Part shown: positions 1 to 8,944 of the stretch, piece after piece
How positions within the stretch are numbered: position 1 is the first letter of the stretch
Layout of the letters: the number at the start of each line of letters is the position of its first letter
Source: Raineyella sp. LH-20
GTDB lineage: Bacteria > Actinomycetota > Actinomycetes > Propionibacteriales > Propionibacteriaceae
Assembly (NCBI RefSeq): GCF_033110965.1
Contig: NZ_CP137003.1
Span: 1,984,001 to 2,048,000 of the forward strand
Direction: 5' to 3'
DNA: 64,000 nt
Translations under genes and position numbers: made by a program
The notes under the pieces: model-generated
Seen by the model: the letters and a program-made list of their open reading frames with translations, nothing else
The model's database searches: none
What the model was told of the DNA's origin: nothing

Positions 1-71
1 AGTGTACTACGCGACGTCATACTACAACAAGTGTGAGCCTTGTCACCTGATTTGTACACATCCTGTTAAGC

Positions 72-83
72 GTTCGATCGAAC
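72..83. promoter_or_regulatory. 12-bp palindrome upstream of the first gene
   Basis: GTTCGATCGAAC is a perfect 12-bp palindrome about 30 nt before the likely start of the molybdopterin-sensing HTH gene at 113. The surrounding 110 bp are clearly less G+C-rich than the genes, as expected for a promoter region. An operator role, possibly autoregulation by the downstream protein, is inference. The site does not match the E. coli ModE operator as I know it. Confidence 0.3.
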
Positions 84-112
84 TCTTTTTCGTACGCGAA
101 TCAGTGGCTTTC

Positions 113-526
113 ATGGATGATATGACGCAGTTACGGATTCGGGACGCCGCGACCTTCCTCGGCGTGAGTGACGACACGGTGCGGCGCTGGCTCGAGGGTG
201 GGGTGCTGGTCGCCGATACCGACGCCGGCGGACGCAAGGTGATCGACGGACGGGTGCTGGCAGAGTTCGCCCGCTCCCGCGCCGCCCCGGTGCCGGACCC
301 CGCCCCGGTCGGACGGTCGGCGCGCAACCGGTTCGTCGGACTGGTCACCGCGGTGACCTCCGACCCGGTGATGTCCCAGGTGGAGCTCCAGTGCGGCCCG
401 CACCGGGTGGTGTCGCTGATGAGCACCGAGGCGGTCCGCGAGCTCGGGCTGGCACCGGGGGCGGTGGCGGTGGCGGTGGTGAAGGCCACCCAGGTGATCG
501 TCGAGACCTCCGCCGCGCTGCCGTGA
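113..526 (+). CDS. HTH and TOBE/Mop-domain molybdopterin-binding regulator
   Basis: A 137-residue protein from ATG 113; ATG 122 is an in-frame alternative. Residues about 8-32 form an excisionase/MerR-like helix-turn-helix (DAATFLGVSDDTVRRWLEGG). Residues about 71-134 form one TOBE/Mop domain (RNRFVGLVTAV onward), which in ModE, ModC and Mop proteins binds molybdate or molybdopterin. The architecture is that of small actinobacterial HTH-Mop proteins usually found beside modABC transport genes, so a molybdate-responsive repressor of transport is the likely role. Transport genes are not visible here and would lie left of the window edge. The reading frame stays open upstream to position 2, but that part has non-actinobacterial codon use and is taken as leader. 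Confidence 0.7.
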   Translation: MDDMTQLRIRDAATFLGVSDDTVRRWLEGGVLVADTDAGGRKVIDGRVLAEFARSRAAPVPDPAPVGRSARNRFVGLVTAVTSDPVMSQVELQCGPHRVVSLMSTEAVRELGLAPGAVAVAVVKATQVIVETSAALP

Positions 527-583
527 GCGGCGGGTCGTGTTGTCCGACGGCCGCACCGCGCACCGGTGGGCCACAATGGCCCC

Positions 584-1735
584 ATGGAGCTGATACCGGT
601 GGTCGACGGACACAATGACCTCGCCTGGGCACTGAGGGAACACGGCTACGACCTGCTGGCCCATGAACTCGACCAGCCCCGCCCCGAGTTCCACACCGAC
701 GTACCGCGGCTGCGGGCCGGCGGGGTCCGCGCCCAGTTCTGGTCGGTCTGGGTCCCGGGCACGCTGGCCGGCGACCGGGCGGTCGCCGCCACCCTGGAGC
801 AGATCGACGCCGTCGACGCCTTCATCGGCCGCTATCCGACCCATTTCCGCCGGGTCGACGACGCGGACGCCTTCGACCGGCTGGTCGCGGCCGGCCCGGA
901 CGCCCCGATCGCCTCCCTGATGGGCGCCGAGGGCGGACACTCCATCGCCAACTCGCTGGGCGTGCTGCGTACGCTGCACCGGCTCGGCGTGCGCTACCTG
1001 ACCCTCACCCACAACGAGAACAACGACTGGGCCGACTCGGCCACCGACGAGCCGCGCCACCACGGGCTGACCGCTTTCGGCACCGAGGTGGTCCGCGAGA
1101 TGAACCGGCTCGGGATGATCGTCGATCTCTCCCACACCTCGGTCGACACGATGGCCGACGCGCTGGCGGTCTCCACCGCCCCGGTGATCTTCTCGCACTC
1201 CTCGGCCCGAGCGGTCTGCCCGCATCCGCGCAACGTTCCGGACGAGATCCTCGCCGACCTGGCCGCCCAGGGCGGGCTGTGCATGGTCACCTTCGTCGCG
1301 CCGTTCGTCTCCGAGGCGGCGTACGAGTGGCGCAGCCGCGCCGAGGACGAGGCCCGCCACCAGGGGCTCGACGTGCACGACCACGACCAGATGGGCGCGT
1401 TCTACGAGACCTATCCGATCGCCATGCCGCCGACGGGTCTGGAGGACGTCGTCGCGCATTTCGAGCACCTGCGCGAAGTGGTCGGCGTCGACCATCTCGG
1501 CGTCGGCGCCGACTTCGACGGCACCACCTGGTTGCCCGACGGGCTGTCCGACGTGTCCTGCTATCCGCGGCTGTGGGAGGCACTGGCCCGCGGCGGCTGG
1601 AGCCACGACGACCTGGCGAAGGTCGGCTGGCGCAACATGTCCCGGGTGCTCCACGAGGTCGAGGACCGGTCCTCGGCGATGCGTGCCACCCGACGCGACC
1701 CGGCCGACGAGGCCGCGGCGATGCGGCCGGCCTGA
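584..1735 (+). CDS. Membrane dipeptidase family (peptidase M19) metallo-dipeptidase
   Basis: A 383-residue M19 (renal dipeptidase-like) enzyme, predicted to cleave dipeptides with a binuclear zinc site in a TIM-barrel amidohydrolase fold. The metal-site segments are visible in order: DGHNDL near the N-terminus (His, Asp), GAEGGHS (Glu), DLSHTS (His), [15 protein letters not shown] (His) and GADFDG (Asp) late. It is full length for bacterial members. A GTG at 566 is in frame, but ATG 584 is preferred because CACAAT at 572-577 ends 6 nt before it, the leaderless spacing used across this window. No signal peptide is visible, so it is probably cytoplasmic. It is followed by cutC after 10 nt, suggesting co-transcription. 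Confidence 0.85.
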   Translation: MELIPVVDGHNDLAWALREHGYDLLAHELDQPRPEFHTDVPRLRAGGVRAQFWSVWVPGTLAGDRAVAATLEQIDAVDAFIGRYPTHFRRVDDADAFDRLVAAGPDAPIASLMGAEGGHSIANSLGVLRTLHRLGVRYLTLTHNENNDWADSATDEPRHHGLTAFGTEVVREMNRLGMIVDLSHTSVDTMADALAVSTAPVIFSHSSARAVCPHPRNVPDEILADLAAQGGLCMVTFVAPFVSEAAYEWRSRAEDEARHQGLDVHDHDQMGAFYETYPIAMPPTGLEDVVAHFEHLREVVGVDHLGVGADFDGTTWLPDGLSDVSCYPRLWEALARGGWSHDDLAKVGWRNMSRVLHEVEDRSSAMRATRRDPADEAAAMRPA

Positions 1736-1745
1736 CGGAGGGGCG

Positions 1746-2462
1746 ATGGACAGTGTCCTCGAGGTGCTGATCGGGCACGCCGACGACGCCCGCCGGGCCG
1801 AGGAGGGCGGCGCCGATCGGGTCCACCTGGTGGCCCGGGCGGGTGCCGGTGAGCACTCGCCGGAGCCCGACCTGGTGGCGCAGGTCTGCGCCGCCACCCG
1901 GCTGCCGGTCCGCGTCACGCTGCGCCTGCGGGAGGGGTGGACGACCGACGGCGGCGAGGTGACCCGGCTGCGCGGCCTGGCGGCCGGCTACCTCGACGCC
2001 GGTGCCGAGGGCATGGTGATGGGCTTCCTGGACGCTTGGTCGGCGGTCGACGTGGCGGTGTGTGCCGCCGTGGCGGACGACGCCGGCTGGCCGTGGACCT
2101 TCGACCGGGCGGTCGACCAGTGTCTCGACTTCGACCACGCCTGGGCGGCGCTGCGCCGGCTGCCCGGGCTCGACCAGGTGATGAGCGCAGGCTCGGCCCG
2201 CGGTGTGGAGCACGGCCTGGACGACCTGGTCGAGCGGGCCCGCACCGACCGGTGGGCGGCGGAGAACCTGATGGTCGCCGGCGGTCTGCAGCCCGAACAC
2301 GTCCCCTGGCTGCATCGTGCCGGCATCCGCGCCTTCCACGTCGATGTCCAGGTGCGCCCGCTGGGATCGTTCAAGGCCTGGGTGGATGCCGGGCTGGTGC
2401 ACAGCTGGCGCGACCTGCTCGACCGCGCCGACCGACGGGCCGCCGGCGCCCGTGGGGCATGA
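1746..2462 (+). CDS. cutC: CutC family copper homeostasis protein
   Basis: A 238-residue TIM-barrel protein of the CutC family. Recognisable parts are the first strand and helix (LEVLIGHADDARRAEEGGAD), the substrate-like pocket stretch WTFDRAVDQC corresponding to the family FHRAFD motif, and MVAGGLQPEHV corresponding to the IMAGAGVRAEN region. CutC was linked to copper tolerance genetically, but its molecular role is uncertain. The family Arg-Pro-Arg-Gly loop is replaced by LRLREGW, so this copy is divergent. The start at ATG 1746 has GGAGGGG upstream. It lies 10 nt after the dipeptidase, and its TGA overlaps a possible ATGA start of the next gene, so the three genes look like one transcript. 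Confidence 0.75.
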   Translation: MDSVLEVLIGHADDARRAEEGGADRVHLVARAGAGEHSPEPDLVAQVCAATRLPVRVTLRLREGWTTDGGEVTRLRGLAAGYLDAGAEGMVMGFLDAWSAVDVAVCAAVADDAGWPWTFDRAVDQCLDFDHAWAALRRLPGLDQVMSAGSARGVEHGLDDLVERARTDRWAAENLMVAGGLQPEHVPWLHRAGIRAFHVDVQVRPLGSFKAWVDAGLVHSWRDLLDRADRRAAGARGA

Positions 2463-2470
2463 TCGGGAAC

Positions 2471-3142
2471 ATGTACATTCCGCAGCACTTCGCGATGAGC
2501 GACGACGAGATCCGTACGCTCCTGGCCGCGGTGGACGCGGCCGACCTGGTCACTCGGCACGGCGAGGAGCTGGAGGCGACCTACCTCCCGTTCGTCCACG
2601 ACCCGACGCCAGCACCGTACGGTCGCCTCATCGCCCACGTGCAGCGCAACAACCCGCAGGTGCGCGAGCCGATCACCGGGCCCGGCCTGGTCATCGCCCA
2701 CGGCACCGAGCACTACGTCAGCCCGGTCGGGCTGCCGTCGAAGGCCGAGCACGGCAAGGTCGTGCCGACCTGGGACTACGTCACCGTCCACGTCCGGGGC
2801 GAGGTGCGGCTGCACGACGACCTCGACTGGGCCCGCGAGGCGGTGACGGTGCTGACCGAGCGGCACGAGCCGGCGGCGGAGTGGACGGTGCAGGACCCGC
2901 CAGGCGACTTCGTCGACCGGATGCTGCGCGCCGTCATCGGGGTCGAGTTTGTCATCACCGGCTGGTCCGGCAAGGCCAAGATGGCCCAGAACAAGACGCC
3001 CGCCGACCTGGCGGTGCTGATCGACCGGCTCCGTGCGGCCGGGGACGACGAGGGCGCCGGTTACCTGGAGCGGGTCAGCCTGCCGGCCGCCACCGCCCGG
3101 GCGGCGCTGGTCGCCGACGTACGCTCCCGCGGCCGCGGCTGA
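2471..3142 (+). CDS. PaiB-like FMN-binding split-barrel protein
   Basis: A 223-residue protein of the PaiB family, called FMN-binding negative transcriptional regulator. It begins MYIPQHFAMSD, the typical PaiB N-terminus, so ATG 2471 is preferred over ATG 2459, which overlaps the cutC stop. It contains the family segments YGRLIAHVQRNNPQ, HYVSPVGLPSK and TWDYVTVHVRGEV, and near the end GWSGKAKMAQNK, the conserved lysine-rich loop. In Bacillus PaiB affects sporulation and protease genes. In most bacteria the protein is a split-barrel flavoprotein of unknown substrate. No DNA-binding domain is apparent. A CATGAT element 7 nt before the start may give a leaderless transcript. Confidence 0.8.
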   Translation: MYIPQHFAMSDDEIRTLLAAVDAADLVTRHGEELEATYLPFVHDPTPAPYGRLIAHVQRNNPQVREPITGPGLVIAHGTEHYVSPVGLPSKAEHGKVVPTWDYVTVHVRGEVRLHDDLDWAREAVTVLTERHEPAAEWTVQDPPGDFVDRMLRAVIGVEFVITGWSGKAKMAQNKTPADLAVLIDRLRAAGDDEGAGYLERVSLPAATARAALVADVRSRGRG

Positions 3143-3163
3143 GTCGCCGGTTACCCTGGGGCC

Positions 3164-3766
3164 GTGAGTTCCGCGCACCAGCCCCACTTCCATGAACGTC
3201 CCGGCATCGCGGTCGATCCCGCGCAGCGGCCGTGGAAGTTCCGACGGGCCTCCCGGGTGGTCATCGTCGGCCCGGGCGAGCAGGAGCCGGCCGTGCTGCT
3301 GTTCCACGACTCCGATCCCGGCCTGGAGGGGTCGCGCTGGTGGGTCACCCCGGGCGGCGGCATCGACGGCGACGAGACCCCGGCACAGGCCGCGGTGCGG
3401 GAGGTGCAGGAGGAGACCGGGTACGTCGCGGCCGAGGAGGACCTGGTCGGGCCGATCGCGCATCGTACGGTCCGGCACGGCTACTCCGACCAGGTGCTGG
3501 AGCAGGAGGAGTGGTTCTTCCTGCTCGCCACCCCGCACTTCCGGGTGTCCACCGACGGTCACACCGAGGACGAGCAGCTGACCCTCAAGGGCTCGCGCTG
3601 GTGGCCGCTGAGCGCTATCGCCGGGACGGAGGAGTGGATCTGGCCGGAGGGTCTGCTCGACCTGGTGGCGCTCGGCGACCTGCCCCGGGACTGGCCGCTG
3701 GAGCTCGGGCTGGTCGAGGCCGAGTCGACGGTGCCGGTGGTGCCCGTCACTCCTGGTAGCGACTGA
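3164..3766 (+). CDS. Nudix hydrolase
   Basis: A 200-residue Nudix phosphohydrolase. The complete Nudix box spans residues about 65-88 (G-x5-E-x7-REVQEETGYV), with all catalytic glutamates that bind magnesium. The substrate cannot be deduced; the WW-rich flanks (SRWWVTPGGG, SRWWPLS) resemble actinobacterial Nudix proteins annotated only generally. The GTG start at 3164 is strongly supported: TACCCT at 3152-3157 is followed by exactly six bases and then GTG, the leaderless pattern. It converges on the XPB helicase operon, with about 75 nt between stop codons. Confidence 0.85.
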   Translation: MSSAHQPHFHERPGIAVDPAQRPWKFRRASRVVIVGPGEQEPAVLLFHDSDPGLEGSRWWVTPGGGIDGDETPAQAAVREVQEETGYVAAEEDLVGPIAHRTVRHGYSDQVLEQEEWFFLLATPHFRVSTDGHTEDEQLTLKGSRWWPLSAIAGTEEWIWPEGLLDLVALGDLPRDWPLELGLVEAESTVPVVPVTPGSD

Positions 3767-3840
3767 CGCCGGTCGCCGCCTGGCCGATGGCGACCAGGGT
3801 GACCAGTTGCCGGCCGAGCGGGCGCCGGGGCAGCCGCGGC

Positions 3841-5499
3841 TCAGCCCCGGTCGAGCTCCTCGATGTCGTCGGCGTCCACGATCCGGTAGCTGTAGCCCTG
3901 CTCGGCCAAGAACCGCTGCCGGTGCTGGGCGAAGTCGGCGTCCGAGGTGTCGCGGGAGACGACCGCGTAGAAGCGTGCCGTCTTGTCGCCGGAGGGGCGC
4001 AGCAGCCGGCCGAGCCGCTGGGCCTCCTCCTGGCGCGACCCGAAGGCGCCGGAGACCTGGATCGCGACCTCGGCGGTCGGCAGGTCGATGGAGAAGTTCG
4101 CCACCTTGGAGACCACCAGCAGGGTGATCTCGCCGCGCCGGAAGGCGCCGAAGAGCTCCTCGCGTCGGCTCTCCGGCGTCGAGCCCTTGACCAGCGGCGC
4201 GTCGAGTGCCTCGGCGAGTTCGTCGAGTTGGTCGACGTACTGCCCGATCACCAGCGTCGGCGTCCCGCGGTGGCGTTCGACCAGCTCGATGATCGCCCGC
4301 TGCTTGGTCTCGGCGGTGGCGGCCAGCCGGTAGCGTACGTCAGGCTCCGCCATGGCGTACGCCAGCCGCTCGTCCTCCCGCAGCGTGACCCGCACCTCGA
4401 TGCACTCGGCGGGGGCGATCCAGCCCTGGTTCTCCAGGTCCTTCCACGGGGCGTCGAAGCGCTTCGGCCCGATCAGCGAGAAGACGTCCCCCTCGTGCCC
4501 GTCCTCGCGGACCAGCGTCGCGGTCAGCCCGAGCCGGCGGCGGGCCTGCAGGTCGGCCGTCATCCGGAACACCGGGGCCGGCAGCAGGTGCACCTCGTCG
4601 TAGAGCACCAGCCCCCAGTCCCGGGCGCTGAACAGCTCCAGGTGCGGGTGGATGCCGTTGCGCTTGGTGGTGATCACCTGGTAGGTCGCGATGGTCACCG
4701 GGCGGATCTCCTTGCGGGCGCCGGAGTACTCGCCGATCTCGTCGGCCGTCAGCGACGTACGCCGCAGCAGCTCGTCGCGCCACTGGCGGGCGGAGACGGT
4801 GTTGGTGACCAGGATCAGGGTGGTCGCCCCGGCCCGGGCCATCGCGGCCGCGCCGACCAGGGTCTTGCCCGCCCCGCAGGGCAGCACGACGACCCCCGAG
4901 CCGCCCTCCCAGAAGGAATCGACCGCCTGGCGCTGGTAGGTCCGCAACTGCCAGCCGTCCTCGACCAGGGCGATCGGGTGGCGTTCGCCGTCGACGTATC
5001 CGGCGAGATCCTCGGCCGGCCAGCCGAGCTTGAGCAGCACCTGCTTGAGGTGGCCCCGCTCGGACGGGTGGACGGCCACCGTGTCGGCGTCGATCACCGC
5101 GCCGAGCATCCCGGCGACCTGTTTGGCCCGGACCACTTCGGTGAGCACCGCCGGATCGGTGGAGACCAGCACCAGGCCGTGCCCCGGATGCTTCTCGATC
5201 CGCAGCCGCCCGTACCTGTCCATCGTCTCGGCCACGTCGACCAGCAGGGTGCTGGGCACCGGATAGCGCGAGTAGGTGAGCAGCACGTCGACGACCTGCT
5301 CGGCGTCGTGACCGGCAGCGCGGGCGTTCCACAGCCCCAGCGGGGTCAGCCGGTAGGTGTGGATGTGCTCGGGGGCCCGCTCCAGTTCGGCGAACGGCGC
5401 GATGGCCAGCCGGCACTCGTCGGCCAGCGGATGGTCGACCTCGAGCAGGAGCGTACGGTCGGACTGCACGACCAAGGGGCCCGGATCCAGGCGTGACAT
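3841..5499 (-). CDS. XPB/Ssl2-type DNA repair helicase
   Basis: A superfamily 2 helicase of about 552 residues. Order: N-terminal XPB-specific region, RecA-like domain 1 with the Q-motif RTYQRQAV, Walker A LPCGAGKT (about 206-213), DEVH box (about 301-304) and the motif III-like LGLTATLVRED, then RecA-like domain 2 ending in the QRLGRLLRP motif VI. This matches bacterial XPB proteins such as those of mycobacteria, which unwind DNA 3'-to-5' and are thought to act in repair. It is the last gene of a minus-strand operon with a helicase-associated protein and a membrane protein. Starts at 5499 or 5508 are both possible; 5499 has a GAGAAT element 7 nt upstream. Confidence 0.9.
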   Translation of the reverse strand: MSRLDPGPLVVQSDRTLLLEVDHPLADECRLAIAPFAELERAPEHIHTYRLTPLGLWNARAAGHDAEQVVDVLLTYSRYPVPSTLLVDVAETMDRYGRLRIEKHPGHGLVLVSTDPAVLTEVVRAKQVAGMLGAVIDADTVAVHPSERGHLKQVLLKLGWPAEDLAGYVDGERHPIALVEDGWQLRTYQRQAVDSFWEGGSGVVVLPCGAGKTLVGAAAMARAGATTLILVTNTVSARQWRDELLRRTSLTADEIGEYSGARKEIRPVTIATYQVITTKRNGIHPHLELFSARDWGLVLYDEVHLLPAPVFRMTADLQARRRLGLTATLVREDGHEGDVFSLIGPKRFDAPWKDLENQGWIAPAECIEVRVTLREDERLAYAMAEPDVRYRLAATAETKQRAIIELVERHRGTPTLVIGQYVDQLDELAEALDAPLVKGSTPESRREELFGAFRRGEITLLVVSKVANFSIDLPTAEVAIQVSGAFGSRQEEAQRLGRLLRPSGDKTARFYAVVSRDTSDADFAQHRQRFLAEQGYSYRIVDADDIEELDRG

Positions 5500-5536
5500 G
5501 CCGACCATTCTCGCACCGCGGCCAAGGCCGGACCGC

Positions 5537-7528
5537 TCAGCGAACGGACGCCGCCAGCTCCTCGGCCAGTGCCGCGATGGCCTCCGGCCCGGGCGGGCCG
5601 GCCGGCGGCTCGACGGTCCGCGGCCGGGCCCGCGGGCGCGGCGGGGCGGTGACGAGCCGGCCCGCAGAGTCCTCGGCGGCGGGGGAGAGGCCGAGCTGGT
5701 GCAGCAGCACGACCACCTCGTCGGCCTCGGCGTCGGCGACGATCACGCCCGGGGCGAGCCGGCGCAGGCCGAGCGCGGCTGCCTCGGGATGGGAGAGCAG
5801 CTGGGTGACCACGGCCGCGTCGTCGGTCTGGATCCAGGCACCGACGCTGCCGACGCGGATCCGGCCGTGCCGGCGGGCCACGTCTCCGACCAGGTATTCC
5901 AGCGGCTGGGGCATCCCGGTGCCGGAGTGGTCCCGCAGCCAGTCGAGCACCCGGTCGGCGGTCCAGCCGGCGTCGAACGCCCGGCGCAGCGACGCCTGGC
6001 TGAACCGGAACACGCCGCCCGCGCCGCGGGACTCCTGGTCGGCCAACAGCCGGATCACCCGGCTGGTGTCGTGGTCCAAGGGGCCGGGGGCGACGGCGGT
6101 GAGATCGGACTGCAGGATGAGCTCGCTGACCGGCTCGGGGAACTCGGCGGCGAGATCGGCCGGCATCGCCACCCCTTCGTCGGCCGCCACGTGCACCAGC
6201 CCGGTCACCGCGTCCAACGCCTGCAACCCGAGCCAGCCGGCCTCCTCCCACCACTGCGCAGTCAACTCGGCGAGGTCGACCTGGGCGGCCACCACCGGGC
6301 GGTGCCAGGCGTACGCCCGGGCCAGCCGCTCGGCGCCGACCATGGTGCCCGGCGTCACGTCGGCGCAGCAGCCGATCAGTCCGCGGCGCAGGTCGGCCGC
6401 ACCGCGCCAGTCTGCGTCCGGGCCGAGCGGGTGCGCCTTGGGGCGTACGGACCAGGCGAACCAGCGTGGCGTCGCGGCCCACACCCGGATCAGGTCGACC
6501 CAGCGGTCCGCGGCCGGCCGGTCGAGCCACTGGTCGAAGGCCGGCGTCGGGAGCAGCGTCTCGCCGTTCACCTGGTTGACCAGTCCGGCGGCCCAGGCCA
6601 GCTCGACGACGAGGGCGGCGTACGCCCGGGAACGGGCCAGGTGGGCGGCGGGCAGCCGTAGCAGCGACACCGCGGCGCCGAGGTCCTTCATCGACAGCCC
6701 GCCGTCGCGCAACAGCCGTACGTCGAGGTCCGGCAGTGAGGAGACCAACTGTTCGACGTCGCGCAGCAGGGTGATCGCCGCGCCGACCCCGGCCCGGTCG
6801 ATCAGTTCGGCCCGACGCCGTCGACCGGAGCCCAGGTCCGGCGGGGTCGGCGACGGGAGCGCACGCATCAGCCGGTGCTCGCGCAGCCGCCAGGCCACCT
6901 CGCGGGGCATCACCACGGTGTCGTGGTCGAGCGGGCGCAGCAGGCCGTGAGCGAGCGCGACCTCCATCGGGGTGCCCGCGCTCTCCGGGGTGACCTGGCG
7001 GTCGGCGTTGCGCACCCGACCGGTCGGCGGGCCCCAGGTGAGCTGGTCGAGCAGTGGCCGGACCACCTCGCCGGCGGCCGCCAGGGCCCGGTCGATCTCC
7101 TGCTCGGTGAGCGGGTGGACCGAGTCGTCGGCCAGACCGGCGGGCCAGGGGCCGAAGGCGGTGCGGGCCGGGACGAGCAGGTGCAGGTCGGTGTCGGGGC
7201 CCCAGACCAGGCCGCGTTCCCGCAGGTCGGCCAGCCCGCGACGGACGGCCAGCTCGTCGCTGGTGCCGAGCAGGTCGGCGATCGCCGCCCGGCTGGTGCC
7301 GTCGGGCAACGCGGCCAACGCCTCGGCGACGACGTGCTGCCAGGCGTTGAGCCGGTGCAGGGCGGTCAACGCGGACCCGCCGGTCGTCATCCGGGTGACC
7401 AGGTCGCCGACCGAGCGCGGTGGGGGCGAGCACAGGTCGGGGCGGGCCGCCAGCAGGGCGGCGAAATCGGCGGCCGTCCACCGGCGCAGCGACTCCGCGA
7501 GGGATCGCGGGGTCGACCTGCGGTTCAT
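5537..7528 (-). CDS. Helicase-associated domain protein (XPB partner)
   Basis: A 663-residue protein of the actinobacterial family with a helicase C-terminal-like (XPB/Ssl2 N-terminal-like) domain in its last third, around QPLEYLVGDVARRHGRIRVG and the following GAWIQTDDAAVV segment. It lacks Walker A and DEAD-box motifs and so is not itself a helicase. The N-terminal part is winged-helix rich (AAIADLLGTSDELAVRRGLADLRERGLV). It lies directly upstream of the XPB helicase gene, an arrangement known in other actinobacteria, so it probably loads or regulates that helicase. Its ATG overlaps the TGA of the preceding membrane-protein gene (ATGA at 7528-7525), implying translational coupling. Confidence 0.75.
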   Translation of the reverse strand: MNRRSTPRSLAESLRRWTAADFAALLAARPDLCSPPPRSVGDLVTRMTTGGSALTALHRLNAWQHVVAEALAALPDGTSRAAIADLLGTSDELAVRRGLADLRERGLVWGPDTDLHLLVPARTAFGPWPAGLADDSVHPLTEQEIDRALAAAGEVVRPLLDQLTWGPPTGRVRNADRQVTPESAGTPMEVALAHGLLRPLDHDTVVMPREVAWRLREHRLMRALPSPTPPDLGSGRRRRAELIDRAGVGAAITLLRDVEQLVSSLPDLDVRLLRDGGLSMKDLGAAVSLLRLPAAHLARSRAYAALVVELAWAAGLVNQVNGETLLPTPAFDQWLDRPAADRWVDLIRVWAATPRWFAWSVRPKAHPLGPDADWRGAADLRRGLIGCCADVTPGTMVGAERLARAYAWHRPVVAAQVDLAELTAQWWEEAGWLGLQALDAVTGLVHVAADEGVAMPADLAAEFPEPVSELILQSDLTAVAPGPLDHDTSRVIRLLADQESRGAGGVFRFSQASLRRAFDAGWTADRVLDWLRDHSGTGMPQPLEYLVGDVARRHGRIRVGSVGAWIQTDDAAVVTQLLSHPEAAALGLRRLAPGVIVADAEADEVVVLLHQLGLSPAAEDSAGRLVTAPPRPRARPRTVEPPAGPPGPEAIAALAEELAASVR

Positions 7529-8310
7529 CGGCCCACCCCCGTGCCGCCGGGGTGCTGTTCCCGCCGGCGCCGCTCAGCGTCCACCACCGACCGTTGGCGC
7601 ACGTACCACGAAGCCAGCGCGATGCAGTAGACCAGCCCGATCAGGCGGGCGGCGCCGGCCGGCTCGGTCCAGCTGCCGCCGACCAGCAGGCCGAGCAGCA
7701 GCAGCGCGCCGACCAGACCGGCGACGATCCGCGACAGCACCCGGGCCGCGGCGGGGGCGGCCGGAGCCGCGGCGAGCAGGATGGCGCCGGTGAGCAGGGC
7801 GATGGTGACGAACGGTCCGGCGATCGCACCGAGGATGTAGAGAGCGATCGGCAACAGCAGCCAGCGGGCCGCCCGGACCTGGTGGTCGAGGTCGGCGAAG
7901 CCGGTCGGACGGGGCGCCCACTTCGGCTGTTCGGGGGCGTACGTCCCGGGCGGGTACGTCGACGGGGCGTACGGCCCGATCACCGCAGCCTGCGGCACGG
8001 TCGGCGCGTCACCGGTGCCCGCGGCGTGCACCGACCGCCAGGCCGAGCCGGTCCGCTGGGGACGGGAGGCCGCCGGGAACGGGTGGCGCGGATCGCGGGA
8101 CGGGCGCCGGGCCGGGCCCAGGCCGGCCAGCGGGACGGTGCCGCTGGGCGGGGCGAACGCCGGTGTCGGTGCCCCGGCGCCCGGCCCGCCAGGCGCCGGA
8201 GCGACCCGCGGGAGCGGCGTCGGGGCCGCCGGGGTGCTCGCGACCGCGGGTTCGTACCCCGTGGGAGGCGCCAGGGGCGCGTATTCGGGGCCGTCCTGCC
8301 AGGTCGCCAT
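7525..8310 (-). CDS. Proline-rich membrane protein upstream of helicase pair
   Basis: A 261-residue protein that I do not recognise as a named family. The first roughly 130 residues are Pro/Ala-rich and probably disordered (for example TYPPGTYAPEQPKW). The second half holds about four hydrophobic segments (WLLLPIALYILGAIAGPF; VTIALLTGAILLAAA; IVAGLVGALLLLGLLVGG; IGLVYCIALASWYV). ATG 8310 is preferred because TAGCAT ends 7 nt upstream on the minus strand. The frame is open further upstream but without support. It opens the operon with the two helicase-type genes and overlaps the second by ATGA, which is unusual for a membrane protein and suggests a functional link. Confidence 0.6.
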   Translation of the reverse strand: MATWQDGPEYAPLAPPTGYEPAVASTPAAPTPLPRVAPAPGGPGAGAPTPAFAPPSGTVPLAGLGPARRPSRDPRHPFPAASRPQRTGSAWRSVHAAGTGDAPTVPQAAVIGPYAPSTYPPGTYAPEQPKWAPRPTGFADLDHQVRAARWLLLPIALYILGAIAGPFVTIALLTGAILLAAAPAAPAAARVLSRIVAGLVGALLLLGLLVGGSWTEPAGAARLIGLVYCIALASWYVRQRSVVDAERRRREQHPGGTGVGR

Positions 8311-8531
8311 GCGGTCGATGCTACCCGGGGTGTGCCGGGGCTCCGCCGTGCGTCGCCGATGGCCCGCGGATCCGCCGGCCCGCGGGTATGCTGGGGTCTC
8401 CGGACCCCGCCAGGCTCGTTTCCGGGCGGCGGTCACCCCTGCTGCACCCGGTCACGCTCGCCTCCAGGGACCAGACCCAGATCCAGACGAAGCGTTCGGA
8501 CACGACGCGGACAGACACGAGTGAGGTTGCT

Positions 8532-8915
8532 GTGCCCACTGGCAAGGTGCGGTTCTACGACGCCGAGAAGGGCTTCGGATTCCTGACGAAGGACGGCGGC
8601 GGGGACGTCTACGTCCGTTCCAACGCGCTGCCGCAGGGCGTGACGACGCTCAAGCCCGGTCAGCGGGTGGAGTTCGGTGTCATCGAGGGGCGCAAGGGCG
8701 AGCAGGCGCTCAGCCTGCACTTGGTGGACAAGCCCGTGTCGGTCGCCAAGGCGGCCCGCAAGCGCCCGGAGGACATGGCCGTCATCGTCGAGGACGTGAT
8801 CAAGATGCTCGACCACCTTGCCGCCAGCTACCGTCGCGGCCACCATCCGGACGCGAAGTCGGCGGAACGTACGGCCCACCTGCTCCGCGGTATCGCCGAC
8901 GAGCTGGAGCTGTGA
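8532..8915 (+). CDS. Cold-shock domain protein with C-terminal helical extension
   Basis: A 127-residue protein starting at GTG 8532 (VPTGKVRFYDAEKGFGFL). Residues 1-66 are a cold-shock/OB fold with RNP1-like GFGFLTKD and RNP2-like DVYVRSNAL motifs that bind single-stranded RNA or DNA. A helical tail of about 60 residues follows (AVIVEDVIKMLDHLAASYRRG). This longer form, with VYVRSNALPQGV instead of the common VFVHYSAI, matches mycobacterial CspB-type proteins, likely RNA chaperones. A possible -10 TATGCT lies about 140 nt upstream, leaving an unusually long 5' leader, as is common for cold-shock genes. Confidence 0.85.
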   Translation: MPTGKVRFYDAEKGFGFLTKDGGGDVYVRSNALPQGVTTLKPGQRVEFGVIEGRKGEQALSLHLVDKPVSVAKAARKRPEDMAVIVEDVIKMLDHLAASYRRGHHPDAKSAERTAHLLRGIADELEL

Positions 8916-8944
8916 CCCCGTCCCGACGTGAAAGAATGGCGGAC

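Noticed and set aside
131-1918. Long antisense open frames opposite real genes, such as this 595-codon frame and the 1147-codon frame opposite pyc
   Set aside because: They are products of high G+C third positions. Their translations are Arg/Gly/His-rich without domains, and the opposite strand carries a recognised enzyme.
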